Shown here piece after piece: positions 1 to 8,173 of a DNA stretch of 64,000 bases. Under the pieces are notes generated by a model. That model had not been told where the DNA came from. It was given only the letters and a program-made list of their open reading frames with translations, and ran no database searches. The DNA lies in assembly GCF_008629675.1 (NCBI RefSeq), contig NZ_VWOX01000003.1, forward strand, positions 1-64,000, read 5' to 3'. Source of the DNA: Roseiconus nitratireducens (GTDB taxonomy: Bacteria; Planctomycetota; Planctomycetia; Pirellulales; Pirellulaceae). The translations under genes were made by a program, and so were the position numbers. The stretch's first letter is position 1. Each line of letters begins with the position of its first letter.

Positions 1-252
1 GGTGTGCTGCGGGCACTGCGGCAACGGCTGGAATACGAAGCGTACAGCTCCCAAACGGCCAATCAGGATCAAGCGAGGAACAAGGGCGGACGACCTCCGA
101 AGGTGAATACTCGCGAAGAAACACGACTCCTCGAAGCGTGGGAATCTGGGCAATACAAAACCTACGCCGAGCTCGGATCGGCATTTAATCTGGATGCTGA
201 ATACGTGCAGAAAGTAATTGTTAGGCTGCGCATGCGCAGACGACGTACCTGA
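1..252 (+). CDS. small helix-turn-helix protein, possibly the 3' part of a larger gene
   Basis: The reading frame is open to the left edge. A GTG at 4 could be a start, but the gene may equally be the C-terminal part of a longer protein. A basic GGRPPK stretch is followed by a predicted helix-turn-helix (about residues 40-72, around YAELGSAF and AEYVQKVIVRL) and a very basic tail. This layout recalls the DNA-binding end of recombinases or small phage regulators, which would fit the mobile-type genes to its right. The family is not certain. The next gene begins about 215 bp downstream, after a palindromic control region. Confidence 0.45.
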   Translation, partial: GVLRALRQRLEYEAYSSQTANQDQARNKGGRPPKVNTREETRLLEAWESGQYKTYAELGSAFNLDAEYVQKVIVRLRMRRRRT

Positions 253-365
253 ATCGCGCAACAAAACCAAACGACAGTTTCGTAGCGAGCAAGATTTTCT
301 AAATTCTTTCGGCTGTTTCTCAGGGCTCATTTGGGGCTTTCTAATGGCACCTGACCGTTAGTGCG

Positions 366-401
366 CCTAACGAAACTAGTTTCGTTAGGTGTTTCGTTAG
401 G
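366..401. promoter_or_regulatory. 24-bp perfect palindrome plus a third half-site (probable operator)
   Basis: Positions 366-389 form a perfect inverted repeat whose half-site is CCTAACGAAACT. An 11-bp third half-site (GTTTCGTTAGG) follows at 391-401. The array lies about 65 bp upstream of the first of two overlapping helix-turn-helix genes. This is the expected architecture for an autoregulated operator, and an iteron or recombination site is also possible. The rest of 253-466 shows no coding signal. Confidence 0.6.
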
Positions 402-466
402 ATCATCGGATTCAATTTGTGCCGTGTCGCACCGCGAACACCACGAGCACAACAGAAGGAATCACG

Positions 467-673
467 ATGCACAAGGAACTCATAACGCCTCAGCTGGTTG
501 CGAGGCTCTTAGGAGTCTCAACAAAGTCGGTCCGCCGCTTGGCGGCAGCCGGCAAAATGCCCCCGCCAATTCGTGTCGGGCGGTTGCTGCGATGGAGGGC
601 AGGCGCAATCCACGAATGGATTGATGCCGGATGTCCTGCGGAAAGAGATCGGCGGAGCAATTCAAATGGCTGA
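467..673 (+). CDS. AlpA/excisionase-like helix-turn-helix protein
   Basis: This 68-residue protein starts at the ATG at 467. A MerR/AlpA-type winged helix-turn-helix fills residues 5-50: PQLVARLLGVS, then KSVRRLAAAGKMPPP and RWRAGAIHEWID. Such proteins act as excisionases or as small activators of integrated elements. It overlaps the next helix-turn-helix gene by 8 bp, so the two are probably translated together. The palindrome just upstream is a plausible binding site. It could be a directionality factor for an integrase lying outside the window. Confidence 0.7.
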   Translation: MHKELITPQLVARLLGVSTKSVRRLAAAGKMPPPIRVGRLLRWRAGAIHEWIDAGCPAERDRRSNSNG

Positions 674-968
674 TCTGATCCTACGCGATACCGACGCGGA
701 CGAACTTACCGATCGAATCGCGACCAGCGTGATCGAACAACTCCGCCCCCTGATCACCGATGCCGGTCACTCGCGTCTCGTCGACCGACGGACCATGGCC
801 GGACTCCTAGGAGTATCCCTCGCGACGTTCGATCGCCTGCGGTCGACGAACGACATTCCAACGCGATGGATCGAGACAACACCACGATTCGATCCAACCG
901 CCGTGATTGAAGCTCTCCCCCCTATTTCGCCGGCCGAAAGATACCGGACGGCGGTTGAGGCCAAATAG
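666..968 (+). CDS. helix-turn-helix DNA-binding protein
   Basis: This 100-residue protein starts at the ATG at 666, inside the end of the preceding gene. Residues about 40-85 contain a second excisionase-like helix-turn-helix (RRTMAGLLGVSLATFDRL, then IPTRWIETTPRFDP). The acidic N-terminal 35 residues (LRDTDADELTDRIATSVIEQL) are predicted helical and could mediate dimerisation. Together with its overlapping partner it forms a pair of small regulators at the head of the element. Its target is unknown. Confidence 0.65.
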   Translation: MADLILRDTDADELTDRIATSVIEQLRPLITDAGHSRLVDRRTMAGLLGVSLATFDRLRSTNDIPTRWIETTPRFDPTAVIEALPPISPAERYRTAVEAK

Positions 969-1015
969 CGGGCCTTGGATTTGGGTCGGAGGATGCCGGC
1001 CGATACATAAGAAAA

Positions 1016-1047
1016 GCCCCGCCGGCTGAAGGACGAGCCGACGGGGC
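1016..1047. terminator. strong hairpin after the two regulator genes
   Basis: GCCCCGCCGGCT and AGCCGACGGGGC form a 12-bp stem with one mismatch and an 8-base loop. It lies 48 bp after the stop at 968 and about 50 bp before the next start. There is no T-run on the + strand, so it may attenuate or stabilise transcripts rather than terminate intrinsically. Confidence 0.5.
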
Positions 1048-1098
1048 CAATAGCTCTGATCCACCTGGTCGTGACGCAGAGCGAGGATTCCTACGGCG

Positions 1099-1428
1099 AT
1101 GATACAACGAATTCCATCTGACACAAATCAGCCGACGCTTTTCGACGGCGGTGACACGGCGCGGCAGACACGAGCCGCCGCAGCATCAACAGCCCGCAAG
1201 CGGTCTCCCGGGCGTCGCGATCAAATCGAGCGGTACGTTCGGTCCCAAGGACCAACCGGGGCCACACGTCACGAGATCGCCGAACGCCATGGATGGCCAG
1301 TGCATAGCGTCTGCGGTCCGGTGCTAACGCTGCTCCGCGACGGACAACTGGCCGAATGCGGTCGCACCCGCGCGACTCCATACGGCAGCCAAGCAGCGGT
1401 GATCGTCGCGCCGGAGTACGCAAGATGA
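1099..1428 (+). CDS. small winged-helix-like protein
   Basis: This 109-residue protein has a basic N-terminal half. Its C-terminal part (about residues 45-95: RDQIERYVRSQGPTGATRHE, IAERHGWPVHSVCGPVLTLL) reads as a winged helix-turn-helix of the kind found in phage replication modules. Its stop overlaps the next start in an ATGA, indicating translational coupling to the probable replication initiator. A role as accessory replication or transcription factor is inferred from position and fold only. Confidence 0.55.
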   Translation: MIQRIPSDTNQPTLFDGGDTARQTRAAAASTARKRSPGRRDQIERYVRSQGPTGATRHEIAERHGWPVHSVCGPVLTLLRDGQLAECGRTRATPYGSQAAVIVAPEYAR

Positions 1429-2669
1429 GCCGGCCAACATACCCGAGCCGGCCCAAGTACTTCGCGCACCGGTTCGTGAGACTGCTAGCGAAATCCGGTG
1501 CAGCGAACGATCTCGGGCCGGAAGTGTGCTGGCTTCTTACCGTCATCGTCATGACCGAAGACGCGAAACGATACGACGCCCCGGTCACGTTCTTCAACGA
1601 ACCACTGATGGCAGTTTGTGGTTTTGGAGGTCGCAGCCGCTTGTCCACGGCGCGGCAAAGGGCGATCGACACTGGATGGCTCTTCTACGCGGCCGGCAGC
1701 AAAACCAGAGCCGGAATCTACTGGGTTGAGGTTCCCAAGAAGTATGCAGCATTGAAAGACGGATGTTGTGATGACAGCGATGCGGCCGTTGGCCTCTTTG
1801 AGCCCGCCTGCCGTCCTGATTCAGGACAACAAAAGCCGAACCATGACCCCGTGAAAAACGATGCCAACGCAGTTTGCCGTCCCGAAACAGGACACCAGAT
1901 CAATCGTCGCGACGCATTCCATCCTGAAACAGGACGGCATCTGGACGGCATCCGGACGGAATCTGGACGGCATCCGGACGGCAAGTCGACACCATTCATA
2001 CCTACGTCCAATTACCCGTCACCGTCACCGTCAGCCGAGACGACGACGACGGATCAGGTTGAATCATGGGAAGAAGCAAAAATGGCCGCCACCAGTGCAG
2101 GAGTCGGTCAGGTTAACTCAATGATTGAGAAGGCCAGGCAACGCGGATTGAGCCCCCTCGACGTCATTGAGGCTGCGTACATCGTTGCACACACTCCGGC
2201 GCTCGACGGCGGAGCGCTTTTCGCTTGGGTCAGAACCGGGGACTGGCCGGTTGAGGGAGTTCCGGACGATGCAGCCGAGTTTCGAATGCACAGAGAGTCT
2301 CAAGCAGAGTCAATCCGAGAGAAGGCTCGCACTCACGCCCCCCTGGGGACGACAGATCAAGCAATTGCGGCCGCAACTCTAAAACGACTTCGGGCAGCGG
2401 GCCTAGACGATTTGGCCACCGAGCGCGAACGGGCCGCATTCGAAGCAGATGATCGGCTACGAGAGCCCCCGTCCGAGAGTTCAATCCACGTGGACTCCAT
2501 TCGACGCCGTGCATTGATCCAGGTGCGGGAATCACGCCGCGGCGAAAGGATCACGCAAGATCATCCGGAAGTTGCAGCACTCTCGGCAAAGGAACTGGTG
2601 GCCGCCAAGCTTGATCGGTTTCTGACGGAACAAGAGCGCGCCAGCATCACCCTTTCCCAAGCATCATAG
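1425..2669 (+). CDS. probable phage/plasmid-type replication initiator
   Basis: This 414-residue protein starts at the ATG at 1425, coupled to the preceding gene. Residues 1-110 (RYDAPVTFFNEPLMAVCGFGGRS and following) look like the N-terminal winged-helix region of phage replisome-organiser or initiator proteins. Residues about 125-205 are a low-complexity linker with recurring PDSGQQ/PETGHQ/PETGRHLDG/TESGRHPDG units; the DNA below them also repeats. The C-terminal half is predicted helical, with YIVAHTPALDGGALFAWVRTGDW recalling DnaD-like or helicase-loader regions (shown here only to position it, near residue 240-262). Direct repeats inside such genes often act as the origin. The replication assignment is by resemblance and context, not by a catalytic motif. 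Confidence 0.5.
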   Translation: MSRPTYPSRPKYFAHRFVRLLAKSGAANDLGPEVCWLLTVIVMTEDAKRYDAPVTFFNEPLMAVCGFGGRSRLSTARQRAIDTGWLFYAAGSKTRAGIYWVEVPKKYAALKDGCCDDSDAAVGLFEPACRPDSGQQKPNHDPVKNDANAVCRPETGHQINRRDAFHPETGRHLDGIRTESGRHPDGKSTPFIPTSNYPSPSPSAETTTTDQVESWEEAKMAATSAGVGQVNSMIEKARQRGLSPLDVIEAAYIVAHTPALDGGALFAWVRTGDWPVEGVPDDAAEFRMHRESQAESIREKARTHAPLGTTDQAIAAATLKRLRAAGLDDLATERERAAFEADDRLREPPSESSIHVDSIRRRALIQVRESRRGERITQDHPEVAALSAKELVAAKLDRFLTEQERASITLSQAS

Positions 2670-2675
2670 ATAAGC

Positions 2676-3047
2676 ATGGACAACACCGACCATTTTGATC
2701 CGCGACAGCTATCTGAGTCTGATCTCGCATTACTTCGCAGTCTCAAATTCCACCACGACGGCCCCGTGACACAGTGGCTCAGCTACGTGGCGGACGAGCA
2801 GGGCCCCTGGTCCGTGCCGCTATTCGCATCTCGGCCGGCAGCCGACGTTGTCGACGCGTTACGGCAAGCCGTGTTGCTGGACCAAGTCGCTCGCGATTCG
2901 TATTCAAACGAGCTCGCTGAGTTCTTCTCGTGGGTGCACTGCATTGTCAGTCTAAACACTGCCGCATTTCTCGCGACTTTGAATGCCTCATTGCTGGATC
3001 CAAACGAACACGATTTTCAAGCCTCGCAACGCCGCGGGCACGCGTAG
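2676..3047 (+). CDS. hypothetical protein between replication gene and tape measure
   Basis: This 123-residue acidic protein starts 7 bp after the replication gene, so it is probably cotranscribed. It has no signal peptide, membrane segment or motif I recognise. A helical middle (AADVVDALRQAVLLDQVARD) is followed by a hydrophobic stretch (FSWVHCIVSLNTAAFLATL). In phage tail modules the gene before the tape measure is often a tail assembly chaperone of this size, but nothing in the sequence proves that. Confidence 0.5.
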   Translation: MDNTDHFDPRQLSESDLALLRSLKFHHDGPVTQWLSYVADEQGPWSVPLFASRPAADVVDALRQAVLLDQVARDSYSNELAEFFSWVHCIVSLNTAAFLATLNASLLDPNEHDFQASQRRGHA

Positions 3048-3090
3048 GATCTCTACTCACGTCGGTCGTCTCCTATCAACGGTTGCCGCT

Positions 3091-4887
3091 ATGACCCGAA
3101 TCAACATTTCGCAACTGCGAATCCAAATCACGGGATCCTCGAAGGATCTCCAAGACTCCATGAAGCTGGCCGTGCGATCGGTCAAAAGGTTCGGCGATAA
3201 TGTCGACCATGAGACACACCGGTTAAGCCGCTTTCGAAATCAAGTTGTGGCGCTCGGGTCTGCACTTGCTGGCTTGAGAGCTGCACAGGCATTCGGCTCG
3301 TTCCTCCGCGATAGCGCGAGGGTCGCCGCAGATTTCGAGTCGGCAAAAGTCTCGTTCGGAGTGCTGCTTGGAGATGCTCAAAAGGCTTCCAAGTTGCTAG
3401 ACGATCTCAACGATTTCGGGTTGGCCACGCCATTCAACGTCCGAGAGTTGAGAGAAGCAACCCGGCAGCTGTTAGCGTACGGCGTCAGTGCGGAGGATGT
3501 GCTAACGACGCTGAAGAGTTTGGGAGACATCGCCGCCGGCACGCAATCAAACCTCGGAGACGTTGCGGAGATTTACGGGCGCGTGCTGACATCCAATCGG
3601 CTGCAAGGTGAGGAAATTAACCGCTTGCAGGATCGCGGCATTCCCATACTTCGATTGCTATCCAAACAGCTGGATCGCAATGTCGCCGACATCCGGAAGA
3701 TGGCCGCGCAAGGTGAGATCGGCATTCGGGAACTGCAAAGAGCGTTTGTCGAATTAACCACTGAGGGCGGCAAGTTCTCGGGGCAGATGCAGGAACTGAG
3801 CAAGACGACGCTGGGGCAACTGTCCTCGTTTGAAGATGAGGTCGCTGAGTTCAAACGTGAGATCGGGGAAGGGCTTTTGCCAGAGCTTCGCAACTGGCTT
3901 GGCATCACACGCGAGCTCACGGTCTGGGGTAGGGAAATGGACTTAGGGGAGGCCGTGCGCGACATTTCCGCTGCATTCACTGAACTCGCGGAGAAGACCG
4001 CCGCGGTATTCCAATGGCTTCGGTCTGGTGTCGTCGGGATCGAACTGATTGCAGTGCGAATCGTTGAGCAGATTGCCAGGCTTTCGGATGCAGTGCTCGG
4101 GACGGACCTGCGTCGTCAGGTCAAGGCATTTGCTGACGAGTTGCGTGTCCAATTTGACAACATCGCAAACAGCGGTATCGATCTATGGAAGGGGTTGGAT
4201 CCAGATCAATCGGGCTCATCCAAAGCATTTGCAGGTTTGGAAACCGTTACTGCGAAGGCCAACGCCGTTGCCGATGCGATGGCGGCAGCCGCAGAGAAGT
4301 CCAAAGTCAAACTTGAGGATCTGACCAAAAGCGCCAAGGAAACGGCAGACGATCTGCGCAACGAGTTCGCAACGCCGCTTGATAAGTTCCGAATGTCCGT
4401 TGACGAAATCAACCGGGCGAATCTGCTTGGCGGGCTGGATCGGCAAACGGCGGTAACCGCAATCAAGGAACGAATTGATGGATTGATTGAATCAACCCGT
4501 ATGGCAAAGCGTGAACTCGAGACCGTTGGCGCGTTGACGAAAGGATCGCAGGAAGAGTTCGCCGCTCGCAATCAACGATTCCTCGGTGGCCCCGACGAGG
4601 AACGTGAAGAAGGGCTGCGGGTGCGACTCCAAAACGTCATCGATGCATCGCGGTTGCAACTAGGCGCAGAACTGCAGCAGTTGCGGGACAACATTAACGT
4701 CTCACTCCCAAGGAGCATTGAGCAACCGGGACTGCGTGGCGCAGGTGATGCCGTACGTCAAACTGCGATCAACACGGGGCGTTTGAACGACATCGCGAGC
4801 TTGCTGTCCAGACAATCTGAGATTCTCGGAGCGATCGAAAGAGCGGTAGCCCGACCACCGCTCGTCGTGACAGAGGTCACCGCGTGA
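3091..4887 (+). CDS. phage-like tail tape measure protein
   Basis: This 598-residue protein starts at the ATG at 3091; the frame is open upstream but has no better start. Residues about 70-245 are a recognisable tape-measure N-terminal domain: ARVAADFESAKVSFGVLLGD, then PFNVRELREATRQLLAYGVS, DIAAGTQSNLGDVAEIYGRV and ELTTEGGKFSGQ. The rest is long amphipathic helix and coiled coil. In siphophages this protein sets tail length and is far longer. Here it is short and has no capsid, portal or other tail gene nearby. It may be a remnant, a satellite gene, or part of a non-viral injection-like device. The family assignment is good; the function here is open. Confidence 0.8.
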   Translation: MTRINISQLRIQITGSSKDLQDSMKLAVRSVKRFGDNVDHETHRLSRFRNQVVALGSALAGLRAAQAFGSFLRDSARVAADFESAKVSFGVLLGDAQKASKLLDDLNDFGLATPFNVRELREATRQLLAYGVSAEDVLTTLKSLGDIAAGTQSNLGDVAEIYGRVLTSNRLQGEEINRLQDRGIPILRLLSKQLDRNVADIRKMAAQGEIGIRELQRAFVELTTEGGKFSGQMQELSKTTLGQLSSFEDEVAEFKREIGEGLLPELRNWLGITRELTVWGREMDLGEAVRDISAAFTELAEKTAAVFQWLRSGVVGIELIAVRIVEQIARLSDAVLGTDLRRQVKAFADELRVQFDNIANSGIDLWKGLDPDQSGSSKAFAGLETVTAKANAVADAMAAAAEKSKVKLEDLTKSAKETADDLRNEFATPLDKFRMSVDEINRANLLGGLDRQTAVTAIKERIDGLIESTRMAKRELETVGALTKGSQEEFAARNQRFLGGPDEEREEGLRVRLQNVIDASRLQLGAELQQLRDNINVSLPRSIEQPGLRGAGDAVRQTAINTGRLNDIASLLSRQSEILGAIERAVARPPLVVTEVTA

Positions 4888-4982
4888 TGGATGACACCGG
4901 CACCGCCGGGGGCCTTGAGGGTAGGGGGGCCAAAATCTTGGAGAACCTTCGCGCTATGGACCGTTTGCTGTCCTTCGCGTGA
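4887..4982 (+). CDS. possible 31-residue coupled small ORF
   Basis: The start codon shares the last base of the tape-measure stop (TGATG), a classical reinitiation arrangement. The ORF encodes a short peptide ending AKILENLRAMDRLLSFA, which is amphipathic and plausible as a real protein or as the truncated start of a larger gene. It is too short for a confident call. The remaining bases to 5128 hold A-rich runs but no convincing gene. Confidence 0.3.
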   Translation: MDDTGTAGGLEGRGAKILENLRAMDRLLSFA

Positions 4983-5128
4983 AAAAAACCAGGTTAGAAG
5001 AAAAAAAGGGCCGACACGGCAACCACCCAAGGGCGGGGAAAGAAAGAGCATTTCTGGCCCCGATCCGGCCTCCAAAGAATCCGACGCTCGCTGAGCTTGT
5101 GGCTAAACAAAGCTAGTACGCAACCGTA

Positions 5129-5377
5129 ATGACGTCTCCCGATGACGAAATGAAAACCTACCGGCCTCAAGATTTGACCGAAATCCTGCATCTGCGGCCC
5201 ACGCAGATCTATCGACTGATTCAGAATGGGGAACTAGCAGCTGTCAATGTTTCAAGCGGTACTCGTAGAGCCAGGTACATCGTGACCGAGGAAGAACTCC
5301 GAGACTTCCTTCAACGAAGAACAGTGCGCAAAGCAAATCCCACGAGGCCGAATCCCTACGTCCGCCGGTGGCGTTAA
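5129..5377 (+). CDS. excisionase-family (HTH_17-type) DNA-binding protein
   Basis: This 82-residue protein has a helix-turn-helix filling residues 8-60: KTYRPQDLTEILHLRPTQIY, RLIQNGELAAVN, then RARYIVTEEELRDFLQRR. This is the standard pattern of SinI/excisionase-like proteins, and the C-terminal tail is basic. A second in-frame ATG lies seven codons in. It is the last rightward gene of the phage-like block and converges on the leftward HEPN gene only 16 bp away. Confidence 0.7.
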   Translation: MTSPDDEMKTYRPQDLTEILHLRPTQIYRLIQNGELAAVNVSSGTRRARYIVTEEELRDFLQRRTVRKANPTRPNPYVRRWR

Positions 5378-5393
5378 CTCAAGTGCCCATGAT

Positions 5394-6656
5394 TCAAGAT
5401 CCAGGCATCCGCGATCCAACCCGGCTGCTTTCGTGTTGACATGCATACCATCGAATACACTGCTCGGATGCGATGCGGCATGTTTCTACAAAATCCGCCA
5501 TCATACCAGCGGGACATTCAAAACCAGTCGGGCGATAATTTAGCTTTGAATGTACGATCTGATTTCTCGTAGACGAAACGACTTCGGAGAAGTCCGTCAA
5601 AGCCTTCGATCTAGTTTTTTGATCTGAATCTCTATCGACTGCATGAAGCGACAGTAGCGAAGGAGCGTACCGTGCAAGCTCTAAAGCATCGCAACAAACC
5701 GCGATGGTCAACCTGAGGGCATCGCTGTCTTTTCGGTGCTGACGCTGGTGCGTGTAAACTTCAGATGCCAAATCAAGAATGAAATCTGCGTCTGGTTTCA
5801 AAGACCGAGAACTCAGCAGTTTCGATCGAACCGCGGCGATCAAATCTTGCTCCACAACTGTGGATGAAGCGAACTCCATAACTTTTACAAATCCGACCAG
5901 CCGAAACTCTACATCGTCGATTGCGATCGCACGGGTGTAGAGTTTAACGATTTCTGATAATGCGGACTCTGCAATCAGCGGGCGTAGACGGGGGACTGCA
6001 ACTTCGTCTTCCGGCGAGTCTTCCTCGGAAAGATGAACTGGTCGTGCTTCACAGCTGATTACGCACCCTGCTGAAGCCGATAGCTCAAAACAAAGCGAAT
6101 CCACCAACTGTGTCACTGTCGGGCGGTCGCACTTTCCATCCCACGTGACTTCAATGAACTGGTCGTCAGAGAGAGCGGCAGGGCAATACTTGTCCCAACT
6201 ACCATCTTTAAGCAACATGAAGCCAAAGACGGTGGTCCCAGCAACGACTCTTAGCTCGTAGCGACAACCTTGCACTTCCGCCTGATGCGCGATTTCGTCT
6301 GACTCAATCAACTTGGATAGTATTTGCCAACTAGACTTCGTATCGCTTGCCCGCACATAGAAAAGTGCACGTTTTGGAGTCCAGCAAACTAAGTTGTCAA
6401 TAAGTTTTGCACCTCTCAATTCCGAAATAAACTCATCGAGATCTCCGTAGGTCAAAGCAAAGGCGTCTTCGTCTGACCTTGGGAGAAACAGAAAGAGCGG
6501 ATCATCAGCCTGGATTTCGTCCGTAACTGGATTGAAGTCGTCGCTTCTGGGGTCAATGAAATCTTCTCCCAATTCGGAGATCTCCAGCCCTAGAATCTCC
6601 TCCAGTTGAGAAAAACCGTTTCCAATTCGTTCATGAATCGGCGAAGCTTCGGACAT
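5394..6656 (-). CDS. HEPN-type protein with RX4H motif (possible defence RNase)
   Basis: This protein has 420 residues from the ATG at 6656; a TTG at 6710 would add 18 residues. The first two thirds are acidic and unassigned. The last 170 residues are all-helical and contain RNQIVH (R364, H369; DNA 5550-5567), the RX4-6H signature of HEPN ribonucleases, in a setting like ApeA-type HEPN proteins (ALTDFSEVVSSTRNQIVHSK). Such proteins are abortive-infection effectors or toxins. Base composition is visibly more AT-rich than the core genome to the right, and the gene stands alone, both consistent with transfer. Function is inferred from the motif. Confidence 0.6.
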   Translation of the reverse strand: MSEASPIHERIGNGFSQLEEILGLEISELGEDFIDPRSDDFNPVTDEIQADDPLFLFLPRSDEDAFALTYGDLDEFISELRGAKLIDNLVCWTPKRALFYVRASDTKSSWQILSKLIESDEIAHQAEVQGCRYELRVVAGTTVFGFMLLKDGSWDKYCPAALSDDQFIEVTWDGKCDRPTVTQLVDSLCFELSASAGCVISCEARPVHLSEEDSPEDEVAVPRLRPLIAESALSEIVKLYTRAIAIDDVEFRLVGFVKVMEFASSTVVEQDLIAAVRSKLLSSRSLKPDADFILDLASEVYTHQRQHRKDSDALRLTIAVCCDALELARYAPSLLSLHAVDRDSDQKTRSKALTDFSEVVSSTRNQIVHSKLNYRPTGFECPAGMMADFVETCRIASEQCIRWYACQHESSRVGSRMPGS

Positions 6657-7100
6657 TGTGGTGTCTATGTCGGGGGGATCTACGAGGTTCCGTCGTATTG
6701 ATGTCGTCAAGGGAGCGCAACCAGGCTGGATCCATGTCCATGATTACGGTTGGGGGGAGCTTCCTTTCCGAAGATTTCGGCGATGCCGATACAAGAAGTT
6801 GTTAACGGGGTCACGGGGCTAACGCCCCACACCTCTTGCGATGACGCTTGAGCCTCATCGTATCGACGGGAGAATTCTAACGCTATCGATAAGTGCCGTG
6901 GCGGATGGTCGAAGAGGTACGCGAGAACGTTCAAAACTAGCGCTGCGTCTCCCTATCGATCAACGAAATGGATGGACGAATGCTAGGGGGCGTAGCCGGT
7001 GTGGCGATGTGGCAAACAATCGCAACGAGCCACACGTTGGGATGCAGTGACTAAGATGCTGGATTCTACACGCACCGAAGCGACAAAGAGAAAAGCATCA
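6657..7100. other. intergenic region upstream of HEPN gene
   Basis: This is the 444-bp divergent space between the HEPN gene and a zinc-ribbon membrane protein. A short GC hairpin (GGGGCTAACGCCCC) lies at about 6817-6830. A 75-codon leftward frame (6707-6934) and a 69-codon rightward frame exist but show no family likeness. Promoters for both flanking genes must lie here; no clear -35/-10 pair stands out. Confidence 0.4.
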
Positions 7101-7724
7101 ATGAATGACGCAATCGAAACTCTGACGTGCCCACACTGCGCACACACGCTCGCGACATCAAAAGTAAAGGCGAAGCCCGACGAAACCGTCGTTGGCTGTC
7201 CTGAGTGCAGCAACAAGAGTCCGCTATCAGGCTGGCGTGCATCGCCGCGGGCCGCAGAATTTGTTCCCGACACTCCGGCCGACAATGAGCCGCCGCCGGC
7301 CCCGGAGTTTAGCCCTGAGGTTCCTTTCGATAGTTCACCGCCGCCCGCACCAGCCGATCCACCGGCGATTCAGCAAGTCAAGAAAACCCCGAGTCCCAAA
7401 AATCGCGACACCATCAGCCAGATCAGCTACTTCGTTGTGCAGGTCGGGTTGATGGGCATCGCTCTGGTTGCTGGAGTCGTGTTCTTGATCGCGGCCGTCA
7501 GCCTGGCAGGAAACATCGTCGCGGTGTTGACCGCGGGCAGCGGGACATTCGATCGATTTCGGGATGACAACGCGTTTGGAAAAGTCGCGAACGAAATTCA
7601 GTACGTCCGGGCAGACCTGGCATTCATTCGGTCATTCATCGTTGCCAGTTGCATGTTCGTGGTGATCCGCCGAGTTTCGACCACGAGCACGAAGATCCGC
7701 CAAGGGACGTTTGAGGACGCCTGA
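7101..7724 (+). CDS. zinc-ribbon membrane protein
   Basis: This 207-residue protein starts at the ATG at 7101, which follows a purine-rich AAAGAGAAAAG leader. A zinc ribbon (TCPHCAH and GCPECSNKSPL, residues about 8-38) is followed by a Pro-rich linker (residues 50-95), a membrane helix or pair (residues about 110-145, VVQVGLMGIALVAGVVFLIA) and a second hydrophobic segment near residue 180. Zinc-ribbon, linker and membrane proteins of this layout are common in planctomycetes and are generally of unknown role. Confidence 0.65.
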   Translation: MNDAIETLTCPHCAHTLATSKVKAKPDETVVGCPECSNKSPLSGWRASPRAAEFVPDTPADNEPPPAPEFSPEVPFDSSPPPAPADPPAIQQVKKTPSPKNRDTISQISYFVVQVGLMGIALVAGVVFLIAAVSLAGNIVAVLTAGSGTFDRFRDDNAFGKVANEIQYVRADLAFIRSFIVASCMFVVIRRVSTTSTKIRQGTFEDA

Positions 7725-7848
7725 GGATTGGCTGAGTGCGGCGGTGACGGCCAGTCGTTATGCTCTTGCTGCCGGCGGCTCCGGCGTGTCTTGCCCCGGC
7801 ACTTTGCATCGGGTGACCCGTTGCAGTTCGGAGTCACCGGTTTTCAAA

Positions 7849-8109
7849 TCATCTGAACGCTTTTACTCGTTTCCAATCGCAGGTGTGTTCTGGGATTCCG
7901 AGCCGCGATGTGTCGAGCGATTCAGCCGTAGAGGCGTGGCAAATCGAGAAAGTGGTGTTACGTGCAAGATCCTCGGCGGCTTGCCAGGGCTTCGAGTAAC
8001 TTCCATAGCTTTGGTCATCGTAGATCGGATGATACCGGCCGTCGCTCGATTGCCCGATGTAGAACGTCCCAGCGGACGTTTCCCAGAAGTAAAGCAATTG
8101 GAATTTCAT
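7849..8109 (-). CDS. small hypothetical protein
   Basis: This protein has 86 residues from the ATG at 8109, preceded by AGGGG about 4 bases upstream. The frame is open further upstream, but that part lacks coding character. Its aromatic-rich N-terminus (MKFQLLYFWETSAGTFYIGQ) and the helix SKPWQAAEDLARN recall short phage or plasmid proteins that fold as a small beta sheet plus helix. No function can be given. Confidence 0.5.
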   Translation of the reverse strand: MKFQLLYFWETSAGTFYIGQSSDGRYHPIYDDQSYGSYSKPWQAAEDLARNTTFSICHASTAESLDTSRLGIPEHTCDWKRVKAFR

Positions 8110-8173
8110 TGGCCCCTGGCTGAAAACCTTGTTGTTTGACTGACCCCGCCAAAATCGCGGGCCTCTATTCTGT

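Noticed and set aside
4891..5094. 67-codon ORF after the tape measure
   Set aside because: The alternative frame starting at 4887 is directly coupled to the tape-measure stop and looks more natural.
6707..6934. 75-codon ORF upstream of the HEPN gene
   Set aside because: Weak composition, no recognisable ribosome binding site and no family; coupling to a TTG start is not convincing.
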